Below are positions 46,626 through 55,476 of a stretch of DNA of 64,000 nt, one piece after another (position 1 is the stretch's first letter; each line of letters starts with the position of its first letter). This DNA comes from Halobacterium zhouii (GTDB lineage: Archaea; Halobacteriota; Halobacteria; Halobacteriales; Halobacteriaceae), in the NCBI RefSeq assembly GCF_021249405.1, contig NZ_CP089593.1:806001-870000 (forward strand), read 5' to 3'. The notes beneath the pieces were generated by a model. That model was not told where the DNA came from and did no database searches. It saw only the letters and a list, made by a program, of their open reading frames with translations. The translations under genes were made by a program, and so were the position numbers.

Positions 46626-47270
46626 GTGCAGAACGTCACGGACCGAACGAGCAACCCCTTCGACATGCGCCCGCCGTGCGAAACCGCCGTTCCCGGATAC
46701 GGCGACGCGAACGCCGACTTCCACGTCGTCGGCGACCACCCCGGCGTCCACGGTGGTGTGGAGTCCGGCGTCCCCTTCACCGGGACTGAGGCAGCGACCC
46801 GCCTCCGGCGCGCGCTCGCGGACGCCGGCCTGCTCGTGGAGGGCGAACCCTCGAACGCGTTCTTCTCGTACCTCCACATGTGCGTGCCAGGCGACCCGAG
46901 CGACGATTCGAAAGACGTCCCGTCAGAGCCGAGCGAGGCGGACTACGTCGAACTCGAACCGTTCTTCGACGCGGAACTGCGGGCCATCACCGCCCACGTC
47001 CTCCTGCCGGTGGGCGAGCGCGCGACCCGCCACGTCCTCGAAACGTACACCGCCATCGACCCCGACGACGTGACCCTCGAGGACGTGCACGCCGATGAAC
47101 TTCGCGGCAGTGGCTGGCTCGTCGTGCCCGCACTCGACCCCCGGGAGTGGAGCGAGGGCGACGCCGAGGCGTACGTCGACGCGCTCCGTGCGCTTCGGGA
47201 GACCGACTACCGCCGGGAGTCAGACCTCGGTCGGTTCCTCGTCGGCCCGGAGCCCTACGTGGTTCGATAG
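46626..47270 (+). CDS. uracil-DNA glycosylase family protein
   Basis: 214 residues. The UDG-superfamily fold is suggested by FHVVGDHPGVHGG ... GVPFTGTEAATRLRRAL (motif 1 and the phosphate/uracil pocket), SYLHMCVPGD in the middle, and GSGWLVVPALDPREWS where motif 2 (H-P-S-like) is expected; the canonical HPS is replaced by ALDP. That replacement means catalytic activity is uncertain. Role: base-excision repair of deaminated cytosine, or a diverged relative. Start GTG fixed by the TATA box. Four bases before the next gene. Confidence 0.72.
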   Translation: MQNVTDRTSNPFDMRPPCETAVPGYGDANADFHVVGDHPGVHGGVESGVPFTGTEAATRLRRALADAGLLVEGEPSNAFFSYLHMCVPGDPSDDSKDVPSEPSEADYVELEPFFDAELRAITAHVLLPVGERATRHVLETYTAIDPDDVTLEDVHADELRGSGWLVVPALDPREWSEGDAEAYVDALRALRETDYRRESDLGRFLVGPEPYVVR

Positions 47271-47274
47271 TCAC

Positions 47275-48249
47275 ATGTCTGCCCACTGTGAATCCCGCGG
47301 CGTGCACCACATCCAGTTGACGAACGCCGCCTTCGAGGGGCGGAACAGCGTCTACCTCCTCGGGGCGGCCGACGACGCCGCGCCCACGACGCTCGTGGAC
47401 ACCGGCATCGCGACGCCGGACGTGCGCGCGGAGTTGCGGGACGCGCTCGCCGCCCGCGGCGCGTCGTTCGCGGACGTCGATAAGATCCTGCTCACTCACT
47501 GGCATCACGACCACGCCGGCCTCGCGGGCGCTATTCAGGCTGAGAGCGACGCGACCGTCTACGTCCACGAGGCGGACGCGCCGCTCGTCGCTCAGGAACC
47601 CGACGCTGTCGACGCGCTCCACGAACGCCAGCGCGAGTATCTCGACCAGTGGGGGATGCCCGCGGACAAGCAGCGTGAACTCCTCGACTTCGTCGGCACG
47701 CACGACGGCCTCCGCGGCGAACCGGCAGACGTCACGCCGCTGTCGGACGGTGACACCGTCTCCGTCGGCGCGCTCGACCTGGAGGCCGTTCACCTCCCCG
47801 GTCACGCCGCTGGCCTGCTCGCGTACTCGTTTGAACGGGACGGCCGCCGCGAGGCGTTCGTCGGCGACGCCGTCCTCCCGAAGTACACGCCGAATGTCGG
47901 CGGCGCGGACGTGCGCGTCGACCGACCGCTCCAACAGTACCTCGACAGCCTCGAGCGCGTAGAGTCCCTGGCCCTCGACCGGGCGTGGCCGGGCCACCGT
48001 GGCCCCATCTTCGCGCCGACCGAGCGCGCCCGCGACATCGCCGCCCACCACGACGAGCGCACCGAGCGCGTCCGGACAGTCGTCGAGGAGCACGCGCCCG
48101 CCACCGCGTGGGAAGTCAGCGCGGAACTGTTCGGAACGCTGTCGACCATCCACATCCTCCACGGTCCGGGCGAGGCGTACGCCCACCTCGACCACCTGGT
48201 CCGCGAGGGCGAACTCGAACAGACCGACGACGGCTACGTGTCGGCGTAA
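47275..48249 (+). CDS. MBL-fold metallohydrolase
   Basis: 324 residues. The metal site is ILLTHWHHDHAGLAG (HxHxDH), with later ligands in HLPGHAAGLLAY, FVGDAVLPKY and AWPGHRGPIF. After the hydrolase domain there is a C-terminal helical region (about 250-324: TAWEVSAELFG, AYAHLDHLVREGELEQTDDGY) that looks like a winged-helix cap, as in LACTB2/RBBP8-type enzymes, which act on RNA or thioesters. ATG follows the UDG gene stop by four bases; same transcript likely. Confidence 0.9.
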   Translation: MSAHCESRGVHHIQLTNAAFEGRNSVYLLGAADDAAPTTLVDTGIATPDVRAELRDALAARGASFADVDKILLTHWHHDHAGLAGAIQAESDATVYVHEADAPLVAQEPDAVDALHERQREYLDQWGMPADKQRELLDFVGTHDGLRGEPADVTPLSDGDTVSVGALDLEAVHLPGHAAGLLAYSFERDGRREAFVGDAVLPKYTPNVGGADVRVDRPLQQYLDSLERVESLALDRAWPGHRGPIFAPTERARDIAAHHDERTERVRTVVEEHAPATAWEVSAELFGTLSTIHILHGPGEAYAHLDHLVREGELEQTDDGYVSA

Positions 48250-48335
48250 CCGAGCGTGGGGACGTGACTGCGCGCTGGGCCACTCGGATTCCCGCTCCCC
48301 CAATTGATTTTGACGGTGGGCGCCTATCCACACGT

Positions 48336-48905
48336 ATGGTCGCAGCAGAGTCATCCACGGAACTCGAGGCCGGCGACGACGCACCCGACTTCGAACTGCA
48401 GGGGACGGACGGCGAGACGCACGCGCTCGGCGACTTCGCCGACAACGACGCCGTGCTCGTCGTGTTCACTTGCAACCACTGTCCGTACGCGCAGGCCAAG
48501 TTCGACGTGCTGAACGACATCGCCGCGGACTACGACGACGTCGCCGTCGTCGGCATCAACCCGAACGACGCCGAGCAGTACCCCGACGACTCCGTAGAGC
48601 GCATGCGGGAACTCGTCGAAGATGGCACCATCCAGTACGACGCTTACCTCCGTGACGAGTCCCAGGACGTCGCTCGCGCGTACGGCGCGGTCTGCACGCC
48701 CGACCCGTTCCTCCTGCGGAACGCTGGCGACAGCTTCGAGGTGGCGTACCACGGACGACTCGACGACGCCACGAACCCCGACGACGAACCGACGCGGCCG
48801 GCCGGCGAGATGCGGGACGCCATCGACAGCGTGCTCGCGGGCGAGTCCGTCGACCAGGCGTTCGAGCCCTCCCGGGGTTGCTCCATCAAATGGCGGGAGG
48901 CGTAA
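48336..48905 (+). CDS. thioredoxin-fold (redoxin) protein
   Basis: 189 residues. AhpC/TSA-like fold with a thioredoxin-type CxxC: VLVVFTCNHCPYAQAKFDVL. The C-terminal GCSIKWRE completes the signature of a widespread family annotated as thioredoxin or alkyl hydroperoxide reductase. It probably acts as a thiol oxidoreductase; the partner is unknown. ATG at 48336 is chosen, upstream in-frame starts fall in the MBL gene. Confidence 0.88.
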   Translation: MVAAESSTELEAGDDAPDFELQGTDGETHALGDFADNDAVLVVFTCNHCPYAQAKFDVLNDIAADYDDVAVVGINPNDAEQYPDDSVERMRELVEDGTIQYDAYLRDESQDVARAYGAVCTPDPFLLRNAGDSFEVAYHGRLDDATNPDDEPTRPAGEMRDAIDSVLAGESVDQAFEPSRGCSIKWREA

Positions 48906-48969
48906 GCCGCGCTGTACTGCCGCCGCGGACCACCAAACCCCTAAGCCCGCTCGCTTCGATGCCTCTCAC

Positions 48970-49629
48970 ATGAGTCTGATTCTCGACGACACCGCGGAGG
49001 CGTTCCTCACGGCGGCGAACCCCGAACAGTCGCCGCTGCTCGCGGAGATGACCGAGTACGGGAACGAACAGGGGTTCCCAATCGTCGGCCCGGACGTCGG
49101 CCAGTTCCTTCGCGTGACCGCGCGACTCGCTGGCGCGAAGCGCGTCTTCGAGTTCGGGTCGGGATTCGGCTACTCAGCGGCGTGGTTCCTCGGTGCGCTC
49201 CCGGCGGACGGCGACATCGTGCTCACGGACTACGACGAGGGCAACCTCGCGGACGCACGCGGGTTCCTCTCGCGTGCGGGCCACGACACTCGGATTCATT
49301 ACGAGGCTGGGGACGCCATGGAGACGTTCGAGCGCCACGACGGCCCGTTCGATATCATCCTGATCGACCACAACAAGTCGATGTACGTCGACGCGTTCGA
49401 GGACGCACGTGAGGACCTTGCGCCGGGCGGCGTGGTCGTCGCGGACAACATGATGGCGGGTCCCGTCGAACCCGAGCACGTCACTGCGGCGCTCCGCGGC
49501 GAGGACCCCGTGGACGAACACACGGACGCCATCGCGTCGTACATCGAGCACGTCCGGGACGACCCGGAGTTCGAGACGGCGTTCGTCCCGCTCGGCGAGG
49601 GCGTCGCGGTCAGCGTGAAAACTGACTGA
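48970..49629 (+). CDS. O-methyltransferase family protein
   Basis: 219 residues. SAM-dependent, OMT_3 type: the glycine-rich loop is RVFEFGSGFGYSAAWFLGAL, followed by LTDYDEGNLADAR, IILIDHNKSMYVDAFEDA and PGGVVVADNMM. Related enzymes methylate catechols or caffeoyl-CoA; haloarchaeal substrates are unknown. ATG at 48970 begins MSLILDDTAEAFL. Stands alone between small genes, same strand as the redoxin with 64 bases between. Confidence 0.9.
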   Translation: MSLILDDTAEAFLTAANPEQSPLLAEMTEYGNEQGFPIVGPDVGQFLRVTARLAGAKRVFEFGSGFGYSAAWFLGALPADGDIVLTDYDEGNLADARGFLSRAGHDTRIHYEAGDAMETFERHDGPFDIILIDHNKSMYVDAFEDAREDLAPGGVVVADNMMAGPVEPEHVTAALRGEDPVDEHTDAIASYIEHVRDDPEFETAFVPLGEGVAVSVKTD

Positions 49630-49674
49630 CTCGGGTCGACTCGACGCGGAACCGACGCCGTCTGCAGTCGCTGC

Positions 49675-49884
49675 TCACTGCTTGAACGCCTCGACGCGGG
49701 ACAGCGCGGCGTCCTCGTTGTCCTCCTCGACTCGCTCGTAGCGCTGGCCTTCCGGGGCCTGCTCGAGGCGGTCGAAAATCACCGCCCAGTCGCCGCGCGC
49801 GGTCTGTCGCAGTCGGATCACCGCGTAGCCGTCCTCGCGCTCCCACTCCCGTCCGTCCGGGCGGTCGATCTCTGTCCACTCCAT
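49675..49884 (-). CDS. small conserved haloarchaeal protein
   Basis: 69 residues: MEWTEIDRPDGREWEREDGY, a beta-rich core (AVIRLRQTARGDWAVIFDRL) and a helical C-terminus ending VEAFKQ. No domain of known function. ATG at 49884 is chosen over an upstream start that adds a basic run. Fifty-nine bases downstream of the MazG-like gene on the same strand. Confidence 0.7.
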   Translation of the reverse strand: MEWTEIDRPDGREWEREDGYAVIRLRQTARGDWAVIFDRLEQAPEGQRYERVEEDNEDAALSRVEAFKQ

Positions 49885-49943
49885 GCGCCGACGTTGGCGC
49901 GACAGCACGTTAATCCCGCGACCCGGACTCCGGCCGCCGCGGT

Positions 49944-50321
49944 TCACTCCTCGAGTCGCTGGCGCTCCGTGTCGGCGTCCTGCCCGCTCGTTTCCGTGTC
50001 TTCGCTGTCCTCCTCGACTCGCTCGAGCACGACGCCGTCCTCGAAGCGCCCGCGCTTGCTCGCCTTCGCGGCCTGGCGCTGTGGGAGTTCACCAGCCCCA
50101 ACGTCGTGGGTCGCCGCGATGGCGTCCACCACCTCGAGGACGTCCGCGAGTTCGTCGACGTCCCGGCTCTCAGCGTACTCCTCGGCCTCCTCGACGAGCT
50201 TCGCGGCGAGGTAGTCGCGGTACTCCTCGCCGGACACCTCGCGGACGACCGGCGTCTCCCCGTCCTCGCGCACGACCTCCGGAATCCGGTCACGAACCAG
50301 TTTGTCGTACTCGCGCGCCAT
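49944..50321 (-). CDS. MazG-like nucleotide pyrophosphohydrolase
   Basis: 125 residues. All-alpha NTP pyrophosphatase: EYDKLVRDRIPEVV at the start, the metal helices KLVEEAEEYAES and ELADVLEVVDAIAA with their acidic residues. Family members hydrolyse nucleoside triphosphates or phosphoribosyl-ATP; a housecleaning role is likely. The C-terminal 30 residues are acidic and low-complexity. ATG at 50321. Confidence 0.88.
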   Translation of the reverse strand: MAREYDKLVRDRIPEVVREDGETPVVREVSGEEYRDYLAAKLVEEAEEYAESRDVDELADVLEVVDAIAATHDVGAGELPQRQAAKASKRGRFEDGVVLERVEEDSEDTETSGQDADTERQRLEE

Positions 50322-50411
50322 ACCGACAGGAGGGACGCCACAGAGAAGAAGGTTCGCGCCGCGGCGAGTCACCGGGACACTCGCGCCGGAGACCACCACC
50401 CACTTCGGTGG

Positions 50412-50867
50412 TCAGTCCAGTGCCGCGAGGACCTCGTCGGCGTGCTCCTCGGGGTCGACACCCTCGAACGCAGCGACGATGGTGCCGTCCGGGCCGACGA
50501 CGTACGTGTTCCGGAACGTCCCGTCGAACGTGTCCCCGAACATGTTCTTCTCGCCGTAGGAGTCGTACTGGGTGGCGATGCTGCCGTCCTCGTCGCTGAG
50601 CAACTCGAACGGGAGGTTGTACTCCGCGGCGAAGTCCGCGAGGTCGGAGACGGGGTCGTCGCTGATGCCGAGCACGGCGACACCGCGGTCCTCGTACTCG
50701 CCCCAGCGGTCCCGGAAACTGCACGCCTCGGTGGTGCACCCGGGCGTGTCGGCGCGCGGGTAGAAGTAGACGACGACGTACTGGTCGTCGTAGTCCGAGA
50801 GCGCCACCGTCTCGCCGTCCTGATTCGGCAGTTCGAAGTCGGGCGCGGTATCGCCTTCTGCGAGCAT
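50412..50867 (-). CDS. bcp: peroxiredoxin (BCP/PrxQ type)
   Basis: 151 residues. Peroxidatic cysteine in PRADTPGCTTEACSFRD with the resolving cysteine five residues later, as in BCP/PrxQ. DFELPNQDGETVALSDYDDQ and NTYVVGPDGTIVAAFEGVDP are family segments. Reduces peroxides with thioredoxin electrons. ATG at 50867 (MLAEGDTAPDFEL). Thirty-one bases after azlD on the same strand. Confidence 0.94.
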   Translation of the reverse strand: MLAEGDTAPDFELPNQDGETVALSDYDDQYVVVYFYPRADTPGCTTEACSFRDRWGEYEDRGVAVLGISDDPVSDLADFAAEYNLPFELLSDEDGSIATQYDSYGEKNMFGDTFDGTFRNTYVVGPDGTIVAAFEGVDPEEHADEVLAALD

Positions 50868-50898
50868 ACTAGTCGTCGGGGCGCCCCCACCGAAGTCG

Positions 50899-51216
50899 TT
50901 ACGGAACCAGCGAGAGCGCGTACAGCGCACCCATCCCCACGGCGACGGTGGCGAGCATGTCCTCCGTGCGCCACGCGACGACGGCCGCGAGCGCGCCGGC
51001 GAGCAGTCGGTGGTTGTCGAGCGAGACGGCGAGCGCGCCCCCCTGCAACAGGAGTTCCGGAACCACGAGCGCCGCGAGCACGGCGGGTGGCACGAGCGCG
51101 AGCGTTCGCTCGACGCGTGGCGGTACCTCCTCCATCCGGCCGAACAGCGCGACGAACGACACGCGGAGCAGGTACGACCCGGCCGCCGCGCCGAGCACGA
51201 CAAGCCAGAGATTCAA
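50899..51216 (-). CDS. azlD: AzlD-family exporter subunit (second copy)
   Basis: 105 residues, four helices: LWLVVLGAAAGSYLLRVSF, RVERTLALVPPAVLAALVV and the C-terminal RTEDMLATVAVGMGALYAL. Partner of the AzlC encoded 67 bases upstream. Diverged from the first copy at 31208-31522, so substrates may differ. Confidence 0.88.
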   Translation of the reverse strand: MNLWLVVLGAAAGSYLLRVSFVALFGRMEEVPPRVERTLALVPPAVLAALVVPELLLQGGALAVSLDNHRLLAGALAAVVAWRTEDMLATVAVGMGALYALSLVP

Positions 51217-51283
51217 CGCCCTCCCCCCGTGGCGGCCGACGGCCGCGTCACCCCGACAGCGGCTCTCTCCTCGTCGGTATCGC

Positions 51284-51970
51284 TCATCCGGCCACCCCCG
51301 TCGCGTCCACGAACGACCCAGCCAGCACGCCCACGAGCGCCGCCGCGACGAGGCCGAGGTTCATCGGTAGCCCGACGGCGACGACCGCCGCGAACCCGCC
51401 GACAGCGGCCGCAATCGCGGTCGGTTCGTCCGAGATCGAGGGGACGAGCAGCGCCAGGAACAACAGCGGAATCGCGAAGTCCAACTGGAGGCCTTCGGGC
51501 ACGCGGTCGCCGAGCGCGACGCCTGCCACCGTCCCGGCCATCCATCCGCCGTATATCGCCGCGACGACGCCGAGGAAGTACGCCCGGCGGTCCGTCTCCG
51601 GCGCTTGCTCGTACTCGGTGACCGCGATGGCGAACGTCGTGTCCACGATGAACTGGCTGAGCGCGACCCGCCAGCGCTCCGCGAGCCGACGGAAGTGGGG
51701 CGCGAGCGCGGCGCTGTACATCACGTACCGCAGGTTCACCACGACCGCCGTGAGCAACACGACGGCGAGGGGCGCGTTCGCGTTCAGCAACTCGATGGCC
51801 GCTAGCTGGGACGCGCCGCCGAACACCAGCGCGGACATCGCCACCGCCTGCAGGTCGGTGAACCCGGCCTGCACCGCTGCCGCGCCCGCGACGAATCCAA
51901 AGGGGATGTTCGCGGGGAGCGTCGGCAGCGAATCCCACACCCCGGAGCGGAAGTCCGCGCGCTCGGTCAT
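51284..51970 (-). CDS. azlC: AzlC-family exporter subunit (second copy)
   Basis: 228 residues: SGVWDSLPTLPANIPFGFVAG, ALVFGGASQLAAIELL, LTAVVVNLRYVMYSAALAPHF and FIVDTTFAIAVTEYEQ are AzlC signatures. Unlike the first copy it lacks the acidic N-terminal extension. ATG at 51970. The gap to azlD is 67 bases, without overlap. Confidence 0.9.
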   Translation of the reverse strand: MTERADFRSGVWDSLPTLPANIPFGFVAGAAAVQAGFTDLQAVAMSALVFGGASQLAAIELLNANAPLAVVLLTAVVVNLRYVMYSAALAPHFRRLAERWRVALSQFIVDTTFAIAVTEYEQAPETDRRAYFLGVVAAIYGGWMAGTVAGVALGDRVPEGLQLDFAIPLLFLALLVPSISDEPTAIAAAVGGFAAVVAVGLPMNLGLVAAALVGVLAGSFVDATGVAG

Positions 51971-52050
51971 GGACGGTGTAGTCGCCGGGGCGGAGAAGAA
52001 GGTTCGCGTTCCGGCAGCCGAACCGCTGGGGGTGACTGGCTGCGTCGCGC

Positions 52051-53439
52051 TCAGAGTCGGTAGTCGCTTTCCCGAATCTGGGCGTACTTGCCCTTCCGGT
52101 AGCGGAACTTCGCGCGCTTGTACTTCGCGTACAGTTTCAGGCCGCCGCCGGCGTGGCGCGCGTTCGACTTCGTGATAATCTTCCCGCTGTCGTTGGATGC
52201 GAGCATCTGCCGAGTGATCCGGATCGTCTCGTCCCAGTCGTCGGGGCCGAAGTCGCTGACCACGTCCGCCATCGCGACGTTCCGGCGGAGTTCGTCCCCG
52301 ATGGCGTCGTGCCACGCGTCGTTGTACTCTGTTAGGCGACCCTCTGCGGCGAGTTTTCCCGCGAGCAGGCCGGTGCGGTGTGCGACGTGGTCGCCGCCCT
52401 CGTGGAACGCAGACGTCGTCCCCATCGCGCCGCCCGCCACGGCGATGCCCGCCTTCGTCGGGGATTCGATGGGCCGAGTCGAGGAGATGGGGTAGGTCTC
52501 CGTGCTGTCGGACTTGCCGTGTCCCTCGACGCGCGGGAAGTCAGACTCGACGTCGTACTCGTCGCCGTACAGTTCCTCGAGGAGGCGGCGGACGTACTCC
52601 CCGCCGGAGGGGATCCGCTCGTCGTCCTCGCGGAGCAACCGCCACTCCGAGGCGTCGAAGTCGTCGACGTCCATCCCGATGGGCATCGTGAGGCCGACGC
52701 GAGCGACGTTGTCCCGATTCGGGAAGATCCACGGGTACGCCGTCTTGCCAGGCATCCATCCCCACCAGAACTTCAGCGAGTCCGCGTCGAACAGTTCCTC
52801 GGGAATCCGCCGGTACTCCTGGTAGGCGATGTGGTTCGCGGTCGGCGGACTGAGCACCTCGCTCGCTTGCTTCCCCTCCGGGAGCAGCGGGTCGAGGACG
52901 GACATCGTCACCTGTCGCTGCGGGCCGTCTGCGAGAATCAGGTACTCCGTCTCGACTTCCTCGCCGTCCCCCAGTGTGAGCGTGTGGGAGTGGCCGGCCG
53001 CGCGGTCCGCGTTCGAGCGGTCCGAGTCCACGGACTTCACCGACGTCCCGGCGACGTACTCCGCGCCGGCGTCCTCTGCGCGCTCCCGGAGCCAGTCGTC
53101 GAACTTCGCGCGGTGGAACGTGAACCCGAAGTTCCCGTAGTCCGAGTCGACGCCGGTGCGGTCGAGGGTTACCGACTCGCTCGGGCCGGCGAACTCGGTG
53201 TCCGCGAGTTCCTGCTCGACGACGTCCTCGGGGATGTTCTCGAACTCGAGGTCCGCGACCTCCAGCCAGTAGTCGAGGAAGCCGGCGGCGTCCGTCGAGT
53301 CCGGTCCGAGTCGATCGCGGTCCGCGCGCGGCACGCCCTTCTCGTAGACGACGGCGTCCGCGCCCCGGTCGGCGGCCGCGTAGGCGGCGGCCGACCCAGC
53401 CGGTCCGCCACCCACGATGGCCACGTCTACGTGCTTCAT
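52051..53439 (-). CDS. geranylgeranyl reductase-type flavoprotein
   Basis: 462 residues. FAD-binding start KHVDVAIVGGGPAGSAAAYAA, mid-segment LILADGPQRQV, and the second FAD motif AGIAVAGGAMGTTSAFHEGG. A CxxxxG-free version of the geranylgeranyl reductase family, which in archaea saturates isoprenoid chains of lipids or quinones. About 80 basic C-terminal residues (LKLYAKYKRAKFRYRKGKY) may bind the membrane surface. ATG at 53439 is fixed by the TATA box 26 bases upstream. Divergent from the OYE-family gene. Confidence 0.85.
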   Translation of the reverse strand: MKHVDVAIVGGGPAGSAAAYAAADRGADAVVYEKGVPRADRDRLGPDSTDAAGFLDYWLEVADLEFENIPEDVVEQELADTEFAGPSESVTLDRTGVDSDYGNFGFTFHRAKFDDWLRERAEDAGAEYVAGTSVKSVDSDRSNADRAAGHSHTLTLGDGEEVETEYLILADGPQRQVTMSVLDPLLPEGKQASEVLSPPTANHIAYQEYRRIPEELFDADSLKFWWGWMPGKTAYPWIFPNRDNVARVGLTMPIGMDVDDFDASEWRLLREDDERIPSGGEYVRRLLEELYGDEYDVESDFPRVEGHGKSDSTETYPISSTRPIESPTKAGIAVAGGAMGTTSAFHEGGDHVAHRTGLLAGKLAAEGRLTEYNDAWHDAIGDELRRNVAMADVVSDFGPDDWDETIRITRQMLASNDSGKIITKSNARHAGGGLKLYAKYKRAKFRYRKGKYAQIRESDYRL

Positions 53440-53460
53440 AGTCGGGAATCTGCACGCCGG

Positions 53461-53468
53461 CGTTAAAG
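53461..53468 (-). promoter_or_regulatory. TATA box of the flavoprotein gene
   Basis: Minus-strand CTTTAACG centred 26 bases before the ATG at 53439; decides that start over an in-frame one farther upstream. Confidence 0.65.
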
Positions 53469-53526
53469 TGCTTCGAGTTTTCACGTCGCCACCACGCTCA
53501 AGCGACTCGCTCACGTCACTTCGACT

Positions 53527-54831
53527 ATGTCTGATCGTGCGGCTCCCACCCTCGACGACCCTGTGGACGTGGGTTCCGTGACGCTCCGCAACCGGCTCTA
53601 CCGTTCGCCGGTGCTGGAGTGTGCGGGCACAGACGAGGACACGGCCGGGGTGTTACGCAGCGAACTCGAACCCGCGGCAGCGTCGGGCGCGGGCCTCATC
53701 TGCCAGGGCGCGACCATCGTGCGCAGCGACGGGGGGTGTGCCGCGCCGAACATGACGCGCGTCCACGACGACACGTTCGTCGCCTCGCTCGCTCCCGTCC
53801 CCGAGGCCATCGAGAACCACGGCGGCACGGTGTTCGCACAGCTAGAGCACGGCGGCCTGCGTTCGATGGAGACGTGGCACGAGGAGTTCCGGAACGCCCA
53901 CCCCAACCTCGACCAACTCGCCGTCTCACGCCCGCCGCTCCCGATGCGACTGGCCGACCGCGTCGGACTTCTCGACCTCTCACCGGACGTGCTCACGACC
54001 GACGAGGTGTACGACCTCGCGGCGGACTTCGGGCGCGCCGCCGAACGCCTCGCGGACGCGGGCTACCACGGCATCCACGTCGCCGGCGCGAACATGGGCA
54101 TCGTCCAGCAGTTTCTCTCCCCGTTCTACAACCGCCGCGAGGACGAGTTCGGCGACGGCTTTCGCTTCCTCGAACTCGTCCACGACGAGGTCCGGGCGCG
54201 CACGGACCTCCCCCTGATCACGAAGGTGCCCGCCGAGACCCGCTCGCCGCCCGGCGTTCGAAGCCACCTCTCGGACGACGACTGCGTGCGACTCTGCGAG
54301 CGCGCCGCCGACACGGGGTTCGACGCGGTCACCCCGGTCGCCGTGAACGTGTTCTGGGACATGCATATCATCCGGGGCGAGTACCCCGAGCGGGCGTGGC
54401 AGGCCGACGAGTTCCAGGCCGGCTATGAGGCGGCCTTCGGGAGCGGGTGGCGCGCCCGCCTCGTCTCTCTCGCGAATCAGTTCCAGGCCAGAGCAGCGAC
54501 GTTCGAACCAGCGTGGAACGCCGACCTCTGTCGACGCGTCCGGGAGCGCGTGGACGTCCCGGTGATGCTAGAGGGCGGCGTCCGCGAGCGCGAGCGCATC
54601 GACCGCCTGCTCGGCGACGCCTGCGACCTCGTCGGGATGGGCCGGCCGTTCTACGCCGAACCACGGCTGCCCGCCCGCATCCTCGACGACCCCGATGCCG
54701 ACGTCGCCTGCGAGAACTGCAACAACTGTACGGTGCCCCAGGTCACTGGCGCGCCCGGGGTCTGTCGTACGCCCTCGGTGCTCGCCGAACGCGGCCGCCA
54801 CGAGCAGGAGGATGCGTACGAGCGGGATTGA
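53527..54831 (+). CDS. old yellow enzyme family oxidoreductase with Fe-S-type cysteines
   Basis: 434 residues. FMN TIM barrel of the OYE family: VGSVTLRNRLYRSPVLEC at the start, QLEHGGLRS, GYHGIHVAGANMGIVQQFLS, and the phosphate end GDACDLVGMGRPFYAEP. After the barrel comes CENCNNC-x11-C (Cys395, 398, 401, 413), like the 4Fe-4S site of 2,4-dienoyl-CoA reductase and TMA dehydrogenase, but with C-x2-C-x2-C in place of C-x2-C-x3-C. The FAD/NAD domain found in those enzymes is missing, so electrons must arrive from a separate partner. Ends in an acidic tail. Confidence 0.85.
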   Translation: MSDRAAPTLDDPVDVGSVTLRNRLYRSPVLECAGTDEDTAGVLRSELEPAAASGAGLICQGATIVRSDGGCAAPNMTRVHDDTFVASLAPVPEAIENHGGTVFAQLEHGGLRSMETWHEEFRNAHPNLDQLAVSRPPLPMRLADRVGLLDLSPDVLTTDEVYDLAADFGRAAERLADAGYHGIHVAGANMGIVQQFLSPFYNRREDEFGDGFRFLELVHDEVRARTDLPLITKVPAETRSPPGVRSHLSDDDCVRLCERAADTGFDAVTPVAVNVFWDMHIIRGEYPERAWQADEFQAGYEAAFGSGWRARLVSLANQFQARAATFEPAWNADLCRRVRERVDVPVMLEGGVRERERIDRLLGDACDLVGMGRPFYAEPRLPARILDDPDADVACENCNNCTVPQVTGAPGVCRTPSVLAERGRHEQEDAYERD

Positions 54832-54864
54832 GCGAACGCGAGACCACAGCAGCGGTGGCTCCGG

Positions 54865-55419
54865 TCACCCGAGTACGTATCGAGTCCACGGATACCGCTC
54901 GACGAGCGGTTCTCCGTCGACGTCGTACTGTTCGATGTACTGGTCGAGGCCGAGGATTCGCCCGGCTCCGAACGCAGCGACCGAGAGGAACACGAGCATG
55001 TACGCGAAGTCGCCGTTGATGTAGCCGTGGGCGACGTCCCAGTTGCCGAGGTAGAACAGGAGCATCATGAACGCGCCCCAGAACGCCGCGAGACGCGTGA
55101 GCGCTCCGAACAGGAGTCCGAGTCCGATGAGGAGTTCGCCCCACGGCACGGCGACGTCGACGAACGCAACGAACCACTGCGTGTTCCCCATCGCGGCGAA
55201 CAGGTCGGCGGCGGGACTGCCGTTCGCCGCCGGCGCGTTCAGCAGGTAGCCACTCGCCGAGAAACCGCCCGAGACGACCTTGTCGAGTCCACTCTGGAGG
55301 AACGCCAGCCCCATCATGAGCCTGAGCGCGAGGATGAACCACACGCTCAGCGTGTGGAGTCTTCCTTCGGCTGTGAATCCGCCGACCGTGCTCTGGAGTG
55401 TCACCTCTTCAGACGACAT
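54865..55419 (-). CDS. DoxX family membrane protein
   Basis: 184 residues, four helices: ILALRLMMGLAFLQSGLDKV, AFVDVAVPWGELLIGLGLLFG and GAFMMLLFYLGNWDVAHGYI are typical DoxX/TQO-small-subunit-like parts. C-terminal cytosolic tail with DQYIEQYDVDGEPLVERYPW. Longer than the other DoxX protein at 42016. Function unknown; redox-related by family. Confidence 0.85.
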   Translation of the reverse strand: MSSEEVTLQSTVGGFTAEGRLHTLSVWFILALRLMMGLAFLQSGLDKVVSGGFSASGYLLNAPAANGSPAADLFAAMGNTQWFVAFVDVAVPWGELLIGLGLLFGALTRLAAFWGAFMMLLFYLGNWDVAHGYINGDFAYMLVFLSVAAFGAGRILGLDQYIEQYDVDGEPLVERYPWTRYVLG

Positions 55420-55476
55420 GTAATTGAGAAAACACGGGGTGCTGATAAACCTGCGTGGTGGCCGGGACTGACCCGA

